Assembly: GCA_046330455.1 (NCBI GenBank)
Contig: JAXLSU010000008.1
Coordinates: forward strand, 124,001-188,000
Origin: CAVQXR01 sp046330455
Lineage (GTDB): Bacteria > Actinomycetota > Thermoleophilia > Gaiellales > Gaiellaceae
Length of the DNA: 64,000 bases
Reading direction: 5' to 3'
Shown: positions 38,641 through 47,700 of the stretch, one piece after another
Position numbering within the stretch: position 1 is the first letter of the stretch
Layout: every line of letters starts with the position of its first letter
Notes under the pieces: model-generated
Told to the model about the DNA's origin: nothing
Databases searched by the model: none
The model's input: only the letters and a program-made list of their open reading frames with translations
Position numbers and translations under genes: made by a program

Positions 38641-39714
38641 TCAGCGCAAGACGCGCACCGAGCTCACCGGTGGCAGGCGAGTCGCCGCCGTGAACCAGCT
38701 CGAGCCGCCGTCCGCAGACCCGAACACCTCCCCGGAGGTCGCGCCGAACCAGAGGCCGAGCGGGGAGGCGCCGTCCCCGTCGAAGGCCTGACGCAGCACG
38801 GTGAGGTAGGCGCCCTCCCCGGGCAGCCCGCCGCCTCGCGGGATCCACGTCGCGCCCGCGTCCCGGGTCTCGTAGACGAGCACCTGGCCGTCCGGGGTCA
38901 CCCTGTCCTCGGCGCCGGTCAGGGGAATCACGTAGGCGCTGTCCGGGTCGGAGGGATCGACGACGAGCGGGAACCCGAACCCGGACGGGAGGCCTGTGGA
39001 GATGTCTGTCCACGCGGCGCCTCCGTCGTCGGAGCGGTACACGCTGCCGTGGAACTGCATGAACACCCGCTCGGGGCGGGCCTGCGCCCGGCGCATGTGG
39101 TGGATGCACAGCATGTGGGTTCCCTCGCGGGCGTCGTCGGGAAGGTAGCCGGCGACAAGGCCCGTGTAGCCCGTTCGCCAGGACTCGCCGCGATCGTCGG
39201 TGAGCCAGACCCCTGCCGCCGAGATCCCGACTGCCAGCCGATCCGGGTCACCCGGCCATGGGCAGATCGAATGCACCATCAGCCCGCCCGCCCCTGGGCT
39301 CCAGTCCGCACGGGTGGGGACGTTCCAGAGCGGCCGGTTCAGCTCCCACGTCTCGCCGTCGTCCTCGCTCCGCCAGAGCGCGGCCGGATCGGTACCTGCG
39401 TACAGCACGCGGGGCTCCTCGGCAGGGGTGATCACCCAGATCCGCTCGACGGCGGCGTCCGGAACATCCGCGGGGAAGGAGGGGCCCGTCGCCTGACGCC
39501 AGCTGCCCTCTGCGGGGTCGCTGTCCGTGACGTAGATCCGCGGCCCGTAGAAGGCCGACGTGACGCTCGCGAACGTGCGACCCGACCGCGGATCGCGCAC
39601 CGCGTACTCGACGGCGTCACCGGCGAAGGCCCGCGCGATGAGATCGAGCGGCCCGCTGCGGTCACCTTTCAGGACGAACAGCCCCTTCCTCGTGCCGACC
39701 AGGAGCTCGGTCAT
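38641..39714 (-). CDS. Asp-box (BNR) beta-propeller protein
   Basis: This 357-residue protein has several Asp-box repeats of the sialidase/BNR type: ALWRSEDDGETWELNRPL, GVWLTDDRGESWRTG, SVYRSDDGGAAWTDISTG, TRDAGATWIPRG and FGSADGGSSWFTA, about 50 residues apart, as expected for a six- or seven-bladed propeller. No signal peptide is seen (MTELLVGTRKGLFVLKG), so it should be cytoplasmic. No sialidase catalytic residues can be identified. It overlaps the MoaD-like gene (ATGA), so the two are made together and probably interact. Function unknown. Confidence 0.86.
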   Translation of the reverse strand: MTELLVGTRKGLFVLKGDRSGPLDLIARAFAGDAVEYAVRDPRSGRTFASVTSAFYGPRIYVTDSDPAEGSWRQATGPSFPADVPDAAVERIWVITPAEEPRVLYAGTDPAALWRSEDDGETWELNRPLWNVPTRADWSPGAGGLMVHSICPWPGDPDRLAVGISAAGVWLTDDRGESWRTGYTGLVAGYLPDDAREGTHMLCIHHMRRAQARPERVFMQFHGSVYRSDDGGAAWTDISTGLPSGFGFPLVVDPSDPDSAYVIPLTGAEDRVTPDGQVLVYETRDAGATWIPRGGGLPGEGAYLTVLRQAFDGDGASPLGLWFGATSGEVFGSADGGSSWFTAATRLPPVSSVRVLR

Positions 39715-39977
39715 CGGTCACCTCCAGAGATGGCGGAGAGCACGTGGAGCACGGCGTCACCGGGGATCCGCGCGTCCTCGGAGACCCGGTCGCCGTCGTA
39801 GAAGACGTTCACATGGCGCCGGATGCGGCCCTGCTCGTCGAGAATCCACCCGGCGATCGGCTCGTGAACCCGTTCGAGCATCCGGAGGGCCTCGACCACG
39901 GTGGCTCCATCGACGTGCACTTCGGGCTGGCCGTCCACGAGGTCCCGAAGCGGCGCGCGCAACCTGACCACGACCAC
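39711..39977 (-). CDS. MoaD/ThiS-type ubiquitin-like protein
   Basis: This small protein (88 residues from GTG 39977) has the beta-grasp pattern of sulfur-carrier proteins: VVVVRLRAPLRDLVDGQ, ATVVEALRMLERVHEP, HVNVFYDGDRV and the C-terminal GDAVLHVLSAISGGDR. Carriers end in Gly-Gly; here two more residues (Asp-Arg) follow, so it would need trimming or acts without thiocarboxylation. The start is uncertain: a GTG six bases inside, or an ATG at 40046, would also fit. The stop overlaps the start of the Asp-box propeller gene. The acceptor pathway is unknown, and no MoeB-like activating enzyme is in the window. Confidence 0.8.
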   Translation of the reverse strand: MVVVRLRAPLRDLVDGQPEVHVDGATVVEALRMLERVHEPIAGWILDEQGRIRRHVNVFYDGDRVSEDARIPGDAVLHVLSAISGGDR

Positions 39978-40066
39978 GGCGGGAGTGTAGAGCCTTGATG
40001 GCACGTGCCCGTGCGTCTGGGACGCCTGGATGCGGGCATTTTCCATCGAGTCTGTTGTAGGCGCGC

Positions 40067-40072
40067 TACCAT
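40067..40072 (+). promoter_or_regulatory. -10 box TACCAT for a leaderless mRNA
   Basis: TACCAT ends six bases before the GTG at 40079. Confidence 0.4.
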
Positions 40073-40078
40073 CGTGGC

Positions 40079-40456
40079 GTGAGCGTGCCCGTCGAGCTCG
40101 AGCGCCTGGAGGCCGAGGTCGACCGTTACGGGCGTTTCCCGTACGTGCTGACCGTGTGCGATGACGGTCGCCCGCACGCGGTCTCGGTCACGGTCAGCTG
40201 GCGAGGCAAGGCGATCGCGGCCGAGGTGGGCAGCCGGACGGCGGCCAACGCGACCGGTCGGCCCGACGTCTCGATGCTCTGGCCGCCTCCGGAGCGTGGC
40301 GGCTACAGCCTGATCGTCGACGGAACCGCAGAGGTCGAGGACGGGGCGTTGCGCTTCACGCCGACGAAGGCCGTTCTCCACCGACCGGCGCTCCCGGGAG
40401 TCGCGATCGACGGAAGTTCCGCCGATCCCGACTCCGAGGCCGCTCCGGGCGGCTGA
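40079..40456 (+). CDS. Pyridoxamine-phosphate-oxidase-fold flavin/F420-binding protein
   Basis: This 125-residue protein has the split-barrel fold of the PNPOx-like and F420-dependent reductase families: FPYVLTVCDDGRPHAVSVTVSW, then AAEVGSRTAANATGRPDVSML and GYSLIVDGTAEVE. Members bind FMN, F420 or heme; the F420-rich neighbourhood makes an F420 role possible. The start is GTG at 40079. It is divergent from the MoaD-like gene. The last 15 residues are Gly/Ala/Ser-rich and probably disordered. Confidence 0.82.
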   Translation: MSVPVELERLEAEVDRYGRFPYVLTVCDDGRPHAVSVTVSWRGKAIAAEVGSRTAANATGRPDVSMLWPPPERGGYSLIVDGTAEVEDGALRFTPTKAVLHRPALPGVAIDGSSADPDSEAAPGG

Positions 40457-40477
40457 CGCAGGGGCGGCGCCGGCAAG

Positions 40478-40500
40478 GGCGGGCGGGATCTCAGCCGGAC
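40478..40500. repeat. Degenerate half copy of the dispersed palindrome
   Basis: GGGCGGGATCTCAGCCGGAC keeps the left arm and CTC core but has a changed right arm. It lies between two rightward genes. Confidence 0.35.
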
Positions 40501-40527
40501 ACGGTTGGTGCTCGCGCCGCCGTGCTG

Positions 40528-40533
40528 TATCGT
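40528..40533 (+). promoter_or_regulatory. -10 box TATCGT for a leaderless mRNA
   Basis: TATCGT ends eight bases before the ATG at 40542. Confidence 0.4.
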
Positions 40534-40541
40534 CGGCAACG

Positions 40542-41750
40542 ATGCCCGTGCGCCGTCCGGGAGCCTGGGTCCTTCTCATCGTAGGGTCGCTCGCTCTCGT
40601 CGCCGGCGCCGCCGCCGCGACGCGGCCCACCGGGAAGCTCCTCGTCTGCTCTGACCGGGCCGACCCGGGTGACACCTCCGGTGGGTCGCGTGACGTCTAC
40701 GTCTTCGACGCGAGCAGTGAAGCCGTCACCCGGCTCACCGACGCTGCCGGGGAGGACTGCGACGCCGGGTGGTCGCCGAACGGGAAGAAGATCGCCTTCA
40801 CGAGCTACCGTGACCATCCCGAGACGTCCGGCTTCTGGAACGGTGAGATCTACGTCATGAACGCCGACGGCTCCCACGAGCGCCGGCTCACCAGCAACGA
40901 CGTGGACGACGGAGCTCCGAGCTGGTCGCCCGACGGGCGTCGGATCGTGTTCGTTCGCCGATCCGATCCGTTGACGGCGAAGCTCGTCGTGATGGCTGCC
41001 GACGGCAGCGGCGTGACCGAGCTCGCGACCGGGAACCTGGACATCACCGATCCGAGCTGGTCTCCGGATGGCACCCGCATCGCGTTCCACGGCCGGTCGG
41101 AGGTGGGGCCGGCCTACGGCGGCATCTTGCTGATCGATCCCGACGGCTCGAACCTCGTCGAGCTCACGAGCCCGCCCGCGTACACGGGCGACCACTCGCC
41201 CATGTGGTCACCCGATGGGGAGCGGCTCGCCTTCTGGCGTGTGGGACCGGGAGTGTTCGGCATCTTCGTCGTGAACGCCGACGGCACCGGGCTGGCGCCG
41301 GTCGTCGCCGTGTCCCTCGCCACCTGGGGGCCGCCCGTCTGGTCGCCGGACGGAGGCTGGCTCGCCTTCGGGAGGGACGCCGGCGGCCCCGTCGAGGTCG
41401 CGGCCGTCCGCACCGACGGATCGGGCGAGACCGTCCTCCTCGGGGGAACGGCCAGCACGTGGCCCCTGGACTGGCGCCGCAGCGCCTGGCCGGGCGACTG
41501 CACGATCGTCGGGACCCCGGGGAACGACGAGCTCTTCGGGACGGCGAAGGACGATGTGATCTGCGGCCTGGCCGGGAACGATCTGCTCGAGGGGCTCAGC
41601 GGCGACGACGAGCTCAGAGGTGGGGCAGGTAACGACAGGCTGTTCGGCGGCGCGGGGATCGACAGGCTGCTCGGCGGCCCCGGAAACGACTACGCGCACG
41701 GCGGTCCGCGCCGCGACGCCTGCGTCGCAGAGACCGAGCTCTACTGCTGA
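40542..41750 (+). CDS. Exported TolB-like beta-propeller with RTX calcium-binding repeats
   Basis: This 402-residue protein has a signal peptide (GAWVLLIVGSLALVAGAAAA). About six PD40/TolB repeats follow, each with a core like GWSPNGKKIAFTSYRD, SWSPDGRRIVFVRR, SWSPDGTRIAFHGR and VWSPDGGWLAFGRD, forming a propeller at about residues 30-310. The C-terminus (325-390) has hemolysin-type nonapeptide repeats (LAGNDLLEG, LSGDDELRG, GAGNDRLFG, GPGNDYAHG) that fold when they bind calcium outside the cell. A cysteine pair (CTIVG and DVICG) flanks the repeat start. It is probably a surface or secreted binding protein; the ligand is unknown. Confidence 0.88.
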   Translation: MPVRRPGAWVLLIVGSLALVAGAAAATRPTGKLLVCSDRADPGDTSGGSRDVYVFDASSEAVTRLTDAAGEDCDAGWSPNGKKIAFTSYRDHPETSGFWNGEIYVMNADGSHERRLTSNDVDDGAPSWSPDGRRIVFVRRSDPLTAKLVVMAADGSGVTELATGNLDITDPSWSPDGTRIAFHGRSEVGPAYGGILLIDPDGSNLVELTSPPAYTGDHSPMWSPDGERLAFWRVGPGVFGIFVVNADGTGLAPVVAVSLATWGPPVWSPDGGWLAFGRDAGGPVEVAAVRTDGSGETVLLGGTASTWPLDWRRSAWPGDCTIVGTPGNDELFGTAKDDVICGLAGNDLLEGLSGDDELRGGAGNDRLFGGAGIDRLLGGPGNDYAHGGPRRDACVAETELYC

Positions 41751-41867
41751 GTGCGCTGCGCGGGCTCCTGTAAGACCGTGACCGCCGGGCTCCTGAGCGG
41801 GCCCGACCCGGCCGGGCCGGGCCGGTACCGGCCGGCGGTGCCGGCCGGTGGTGCTTCGCGTCCTGGC

Positions 41868-41897
41868 GCCCGCTTCGCGGGCCGGCAAGGCCGGCCC
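41868..41897. terminator. Overlapping GC-rich hairpins between convergent genes
   Basis: GCCCGC-TTC-GCGGGC (41868-41882) overlaps a second stem, GGGCCGG-N5-CCGGCCC (41879-41897), so only one can form at a time. They lie just before the acyl-CoA dehydrogenase stop and after the propeller gene. There is no T-run. An upstream palindrome GGCCGGTACCGGCC lies near 41819-41832. Confidence 0.55.
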
Positions 41898-41901
41898 TTG
41901 C

Positions 41902-43065
41902 CTAGTACGACCTCGGCATCCCGAGAACGTGCTGGCCGATGTAGGTGAGGATCATGTTGTTCGAGATCGGGGCGACCTTGTAGAGGCGCGTCTCGCGGAA
42001 CTTCCGCTCGACGTCGTACTCCTCGGCGAAGCCGAAGCCGCCATGGGTGTCGAGGCATGCGTTCGCCGCGGCCCAGGACGCCTCGGCGGCAAGGAACTTC
42101 GCCATGTTCGCCTCGGCGCCGCACGGGAGGCCCTGCTCGAACAGCCAGGCGGCCTTGTAGCGCATCAGGTCTGCCGCCTCGAGCTGGGCGTGCGCCTGGG
42201 CGATCGGAAACTGGATGCCCTGGTTCGCGCCGATTGGGCGGCCGAACACGACTCGCTCGCCCGCGTAGGCGGCCGCCTTCTCGGTGAACCAGCGCCCGTC
42301 CCCGATGCACTCGGCGGCAACGAGCACGCGCTCCGCGTTCATGCCGTCGAGGATGTACCGGAACCCCTTGCCTTCCTCGCCGACGAGCGCATCGGCGGGA
42401 AGCTCGACCCCGTCGAGGAAGATCTCGGTCGTCGCGTGGTTCATGAGCGTCCGGATCGGGCGGATCGTCATCGTGCCCGCTGCGAGCGCCTGCTTCATGT
42501 CGACGATGAACGTCGAGAGCCCCTCGGTCTTCTTCTCCACCTGCTCGAGCGGCGTCGTGCGGGCGAGCAGCAGCATCAGGTCGGAGTGCTGGGCGCGTGA
42601 CGTCCAGATCTTCTGGCCGCTGACGGCGTAGCCGCCGTCCGTGCGCGTCGCGGTCGTCTGGATCCTCGTCGTGTCGGAGCCGGCTGTCGGCTCGGTGACG
42701 CCGAACGCCTGGAGGCGTAGCTCCCCGGAGGCGATCTTCGGCAGGTAGCGCTGCTTCTGCTCCTCGGAGCCGTGCCGCAGGATCGTGCCCATGATGTACA
42801 TCTGGGCGTGGCAGGCGCCGGAGTTGCAGCCGGTCGCGTTGATCTCCTCCATGATCACCGACGCCGCGGTGATCGAGAGGCCGGCACCCCCGTACTCCTC
42901 CGGGATCAGCGCCGCAAGCCAGCCGTTCTCGGTCAGCGCCGCGACGAACTCCTCCGGGTACCTGTCGGGCTCGAGCGCGCGCCAGTACTCGCCCGGGAAG
43001 CCCTCGCACAGCTCGCGCACGGCCGCGCGGATCTCGTTCAGCTCCTCGGGAACCGTGAAGTCCAC
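41902..43065 (-). CDS. Acyl-CoA dehydrogenase
   Basis: This 387-residue FAD enzyme oxidises acyl-CoA esters at the alpha-beta position and passes electrons to ETF. Family motifs are AFGVTEPTAGSDTTRI (FAD/substrate loop), SGQKIWTSRAQHSDLMLL, ERVLVAAECIGDGRW, FGRPIGANQGIQFPIAQ and CLDTHGGFGFAEEYDVERKFRE. The catalytic base of the family should lie near residue 367. The substrate is unknown; an isolated gene without beta-oxidation neighbours. The ATG at 43065 gives the usual N-terminus (MDFTVPEELNEIRAAVRE). A weak housekeeping-type promoter for the next gene lies in the 154-bp divergent gap. Confidence 0.92.
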   Translation of the reverse strand: MDFTVPEELNEIRAAVRELCEGFPGEYWRALEPDRYPEEFVAALTENGWLAALIPEEYGGAGLSITAASVIMEEINATGCNSGACHAQMYIMGTILRHGSEEQKQRYLPKIASGELRLQAFGVTEPTAGSDTTRIQTTATRTDGGYAVSGQKIWTSRAQHSDLMLLLARTTPLEQVEKKTEGLSTFIVDMKQALAAGTMTIRPIRTLMNHATTEIFLDGVELPADALVGEEGKGFRYILDGMNAERVLVAAECIGDGRWFTEKAAAYAGERVVFGRPIGANQGIQFPIAQAHAQLEAADLMRYKAAWLFEQGLPCGAEANMAKFLAAEASWAAANACLDTHGGFGFAEEYDVERKFRETRLYKVAPISNNMILTYIGQHVLGMPRSY

Positions 43066-43119
43066 GAGCCGGACTCTAGCGGTGCGAAAGGGCCGAAGTC
43101 AGGCGATCGGACCCGCGCG

Positions 43120-43148
43120 TTGACCGGGCCGGGTGCGTCTGTCATGCT
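43120..43148 (+). promoter_or_regulatory. Promoter TTGACC-N17-CATGCT
   Basis: A -35 (TTGACC, 43120-43125) and a -10 (CATGCT, 43143-43148) with a 17-bp spacer lie 71 bp upstream of the exported-protein gene, whose leader contains GGAGGAG. The spacing matches the 28741-28769 promoter. Confidence 0.5.
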
Positions 43149-43219
43149 GCGACTGGGAGAGCTGCGCAGCAACCGGGACCCTGTCCTGCTGCGCAGTGAC
43201 GCACTCATAAGGAGGAGCA

Positions 43220-44707
43220 ATGAGCCGTTCCAGGAGGAGGTCGCTGCTCCGCTGGCGACTGATCGCGGCCGCGGCCGTGGCGGTGACGCTCGGGCTCGCG
43301 GTCACCGCCACTGCGGGCGCGACGCTGTACACGGCGAAGATCTCGCCGACCGCGGCCGAAGCCGGGTCGAGCGACACGTACACCGTTACGCTTCGGAACC
43401 TGCTCGGGCCGCGCATGGGCTCGGCCAACGTGCAGATCCCGGCGGGCTGGACGGACGCGAGCGTCGAGACACTGACCGTCCTCAAGCCCGGCGGCGCCGC
43501 TTCCGACCGGGTCTGGACCGCGCAGCTCGACGGCTCGACGCTCGAGCTTCGAGCGGATGGAGCCGGGAATGCCAACAAGGTCCCGATCCTGTGGTCGGTC
43601 GAGGTCTCCATGACGGTCACGGCGCCCTGTGCGGATGGCGTCTCGACCTGGGAGACGGCCGCGAGGACCGGATCGGACTTCACCGGTCACTCGTTCTTCC
43701 GCATCGGTCCGAAGCCGAAGGTGACCGTCGCGGGGAGCTGTGCCCACCATCTCGACTTCGACCAGCAGCCGACACAGACCGTGGTCGACGAGGCGATCGA
43801 CCCGGCTGTCACCGTGCTCGTCGAGAACGCTGCCGGCGACCAGGTCGACTACGACGGCCCCGTCAGCCTCACGCTCTTCGGCCCGGGAGCGTTCACGGGC
43901 GACAGCACGACGACGGTGAACGCCGTCGACGGGCTCGCCACCTTCTCGAACCTGAAGCTCGACACGGTCGGGGCGGGATACACACTCGAGGCGACCTCGG
44001 GCGCCCTCCTGCCGGACACGAGCGACCCATTCGACATCGTGTTCGCAAAGACGGTGCTCGAGACCACAGCCGGGACGTCCACCTCCGGGACCAACTGCAG
44101 CGAAACGGGTGATGCGACGAATGGAGTCCCGTCCTGCGTCGAGGTCCTGCTCCCGAACGGGGCGAACGGCCTGATCTCCCTGGTCACGGGTACGCCGGAT
44201 CTCCAGCCGCCGCCGCCTGAGGGAACGGATGAGGTCATCGACTCGATCCTCGGTGACTTCAAGGACGGTGAGGGTCAGCCGCTCTACGACCAGGACGATC
44301 CGGCGACAGCGGTCCTCGAGTACGACGAGTCGACCCTGCCCGACATTGAGGGCAACTGCAAGTCGTGGCCTGACTTCTCCGACTACTGGCACGAGGACTA
44401 CTACATCAGCCGGCCCGACGAGCTCCTGTTCAAGGAGCCGCGCACCTGCCTCGAGCTGTTTGCCCAGTTCTCGGAGGGTGGGGCCTGGCATCCGGTGCCG
44501 GTCTGCGAGGAGCGGGACGAGGGCCCGTCGAGCTGGCACTCGTATCCCGGAACCGATGAGTACCTCTGGTCGGAGAGCCTCTTCGACGACAACGACGACG
44601 ACTCGATCGATTCGGGCGCGTGCATGGTGGCGAGCCACTTCGACGAGGAGGGAGATCTCGTGCTCTACGTTCTCTTCTTCGCCGATCCGCACTTCGGCAA
44701 GCGGTAA
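43220..44707 (+). CDS. Exported protein with invasin-type Ig-like domain
   Basis: This 495-residue protein begins with a signal peptide (SRRRSLLRWRLIAAAAVAVT, small residues near 34). The first ~150 residues are beta-rich (SSDTYTVTLRNLLGPRMGSA). The middle (about 178-275) resembles the invasin or Big-type Ig repeat: LDFDQQPTQTVVDEAIDP, DGLATFSNLKLDTVGAGYTL. The last ~200 residues are acidic, with several Cys (TNCSETG, PSCVEV, GNCKSW, RTCLEL, VPVCEE, SGACMV), and I do not recognise them. The ATG at 43220 has GGAGGAG upstream. A role at the cell surface is likely; the binding target is unknown. Confidence 0.82.
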   Translation: MSRSRRRSLLRWRLIAAAAVAVTLGLAVTATAGATLYTAKISPTAAEAGSSDTYTVTLRNLLGPRMGSANVQIPAGWTDASVETLTVLKPGGAASDRVWTAQLDGSTLELRADGAGNANKVPILWSVEVSMTVTAPCADGVSTWETAARTGSDFTGHSFFRIGPKPKVTVAGSCAHHLDFDQQPTQTVVDEAIDPAVTVLVENAAGDQVDYDGPVSLTLFGPGAFTGDSTTTVNAVDGLATFSNLKLDTVGAGYTLEATSGALLPDTSDPFDIVFAKTVLETTAGTSTSGTNCSETGDATNGVPSCVEVLLPNGANGLISLVTGTPDLQPPPPEGTDEVIDSILGDFKDGEGQPLYDQDDPATAVLEYDESTLPDIEGNCKSWPDFSDYWHEDYYISRPDELLFKEPRTCLELFAQFSEGGAWHPVPVCEERDEGPSSWHSYPGTDEYLWSESLFDDNDDDSIDSGACMVASHFDEEGDLVLYVLFFADPHFGKR

Positions 44708-44715
44708 CGCATCAA

Positions 44716-44750
44716 TGCCGGGGGCGGCCGCGTCGGCGCCGCCCCCGGCA
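44716..44750. terminator. Strong bidirectional hairpin terminator
   Basis: A perfect 13-bp stem (TGCCGGGGGCGGC with GCCGCCCCCGGCA) encloses a 9-base loop. It lies 9 bp after the exported-protein stop and 20 bp from the stop of the convergent regulator gene, so it can end both transcripts. Confidence 0.75.
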
Positions 44751-44769
44751 TCGCCTGCCCGCCAGTTGG

Positions 44770-47700
44770 TCAGACGGCAGTGGCCTCGCGCGGAGCTTCC
44801 GGGAGCGGGAAGCTCGGGATCCGGACGATCCCGAGGCTCGCGAGTAGCTCGTCACGGCGCTCCCGGTGCTCGTCGTCGGTCGGCCTCCCGAGCAGGTCAC
44901 CGAGGTTGACGATCGCCTCGAGCGTGCAGGCCTCCTCGAACCCGAGGCCCTGGGACGTGGCCGAGGCGAGGCTCGCCTCCATCGCCTCGAGGGCGCCGTC
45001 GAAGTCGCCGCGCTGGGCGAGGCCGTACCCCTGGATGCGCTCGAGCATCGGGACGGTCGGCCCGACGGCGCCGGCGAGGGCGTCGGACGCGAGCCGCAGA
45101 CCCTCTTCGGAATGGCCCGAGCGCACGAGCGACGCGGCCAGGCGGGCGTTCGTCTCGGCCACCTCGCCGTGCGCTCCGAGCGCGGCGAACTCGTCGCGGG
45201 CCTCGCGAAGAAGCTCCACCGCCTCGGCCGCACGCCCTGACCGCGACGCCGCGCGGCCGAGCATCCGGACGGACTCCGCGATCTCCAGGCGATCGCTCAG
45301 GGCCCGCCGCACGCGGAGCGAGCGGCGGATCAGCACCTCGGCCTCCTCGAGCTGGCCGCGCTCGAGGAGGACCTCGGCGATGTTGTAGGTGATCGAGGCG
45401 ACGTTGCCGACGTCACCGAGCAGCTCCCTCGCTTCGAGGGCGCGCTGGTAGAGGGCGAGCGCGTCGTCCCAGCGGCCGTCGAAGTACGCGAACCCGCCCA
45501 GGTTGTTGAGGACGAGCGCCTGCCCGTGGAGATCGCCGAGCTCCTCGTAGAGAGCAAGGGCGGGTGTCGAGTAGACCGCCCGCTCGGGCCGGCCCGAGGC
45601 GATGTACGCCCAGTCGAGGATGCAGTACGCGTACGCGAGGGGTTTCTTGGCCCCGGCTCGCTCGGCCTCGGCGATCGCGCTCTCGCACCATCGGATCGCC
45701 TCCGCCGATCGCCCCTGTCCCTGCCTGACCGCTCCGTAGAACACCTGCAGCTCCGCCCGCTTCGCGGAGATCTCGGAGCGTTCGTCGCCGTCGAGGGCAT
45801 CGAGCCCGCGGCGGATCCAGCGGAGTGCCTGCGGGTAGTTGCCGAGGCGATCGACCATGAACGCCTCCTTGAGGCAGAGCGAGGCCTCGGCGAGCGGGTC
45901 GCCGGCACGGAGGCGGCGAGCGGCGCGGTAGGCGACCGCGCCCTCCCGGGGCTGGCCGACGAAGTCGTGCGCGTCGCCGAGAGCCTCCCACACGGTGGCG
46001 AGGTCGGCGTCCGGAACCGAGCCGAGCCGGCGCGCGGCCTGGAGCGCCCGCTCGAATAGCTCGGCGGCCTCGGCGTTCGCGTACACGGCGCGAGCATGCT
46101 CGCCGGCGACGCGGGCGTACTGCCAGGCCTTCTCGTATCGGTGTGCGTTCAGGAAATGGAGCGACAGCAGTCCCGCCTGCTCGTTCGGGTCGGAGCCCGC
46201 CAGCCGCTCGATCGTCTCGCCGACATGTCCGTGGAGCTCGAGCCGGCGCTTGAACGGGAGGCCCTCGTAGGCGGCGTCCCGGACGAGCGCGTGCCGGAAC
46301 CGGGCGATTCCCGAGCGGTCGCGCTGGACGAAGCCTGCAAGCCGGCTCCAGACACCGTCGTCGAGGGCGTGCTCCTGTCCTTCGAGCGAGGCGCGCAGCA
46401 GGTCCTGCGGGAATGACGTGCCGAGGACGGACGCGTAACGCAGCACGCGCCGGTCGCGTGGCTCCAGGCGGTCGATCTGGGCGGCGAGAAGCGCCTCGAC
46501 CGAATCGGGAAGCGCCTCGGGCCCGAGGGTCCGCGCCGCCGAGACGAGCTCGGCCAGGAACAGGGGGTTCCCGCCGGCACGCTCGGTCAGCGTCGCGACG
46601 ACGTGGGGCGGGAGCGGCTGCTCCTCGGTCTCTGCTTCGACGAGCGCGAGCGCCGCCTGCTCGCCGAGGGGCGCGGGACGGAGCGCGCTCGCCTCGGGGA
46701 TCTGCGGCGCGACGAAGCCGGTGTCCATGTCACGGCGGCTGGCAATGAGCAGCCAGGGGCGGCGACCGACGCTGCCGGCGAGGTGGAGGAGGAGGGCGGC
46801 TGATGCCTCGTCCATCCAGTGGACGTCCTCGAAGACGAGCAGCGTCGTGTCGGAGAGAAGTCTCGCGAGCAGCTCACCCGTCGCCTCCTCGAGCTTCGCC
46901 CGGCGGAACCGGTCCTCGAGCCGGTCGACCTCGGGGGTCGCCGGGAGCTCGACGTCGAGAAGCGGCCCGAGCAGGGGCAGCCAGGGCGCCAGCTCCGGAG
47001 CCAGCTCCTCGACGCGCCGCCGGAGGCGTTGCTCGACCCTCGCCGGGCGCTCGTCCGCGCGCAGGCCGAGCAGACTCCGCATCGCGCCCCGAAAGGGGTG
47101 GTACGGCGTCGACGATTCGTACTGCTCGCATGCCGCGACGACGAGCTCGATCTCGCCCGCCTCCCGGCGCAGCTCCTCGACAAGCCGCGATTTCCCGATC
47201 CCGGGCTCGCCGATCAGCTCGACGAGCCGTCCCACTCCCTGCCGGGCTGAGGCGAGCGCCTCGAGGAGCACGGACATCTCGTGCTCGCGCCCGATCAGCG
47301 GAAGCTCGTGGCGCTCGCGGGTCTCGCGGGAGATCACCGGCCCGAGTGCGAAGGCGGGCAGCGGCTGCGCCTTGCCCTTGAGGACGAACGGGCCGACAGG
47401 CGTGAGCTCGAACGTCGTCCGCGAGCGGTTGAGCACGTCCTCCGTGGCGAGCGCCTGCCCCGGCTCCGCCTTTCCCATGATCCGCGCTGCAGTGTTGAGC
47501 GCGTCACCCTTACACGAGTACGTGCGCCGGTAGGGCGGGCCGAAGTCGCCGGTGAAGACGCGACCGCAGTTGACGCCAATCCGGATCGGAAGCCAAAACT
47601 CCTGCTCGATCACGGCTCGTGCCGTACGAAGCATCCGCTCCTCGTCGTCGCCGGCGCTCGCGGGCGCACCCGCGATCAGGAGGATCTTGCCGCCGTTCGC

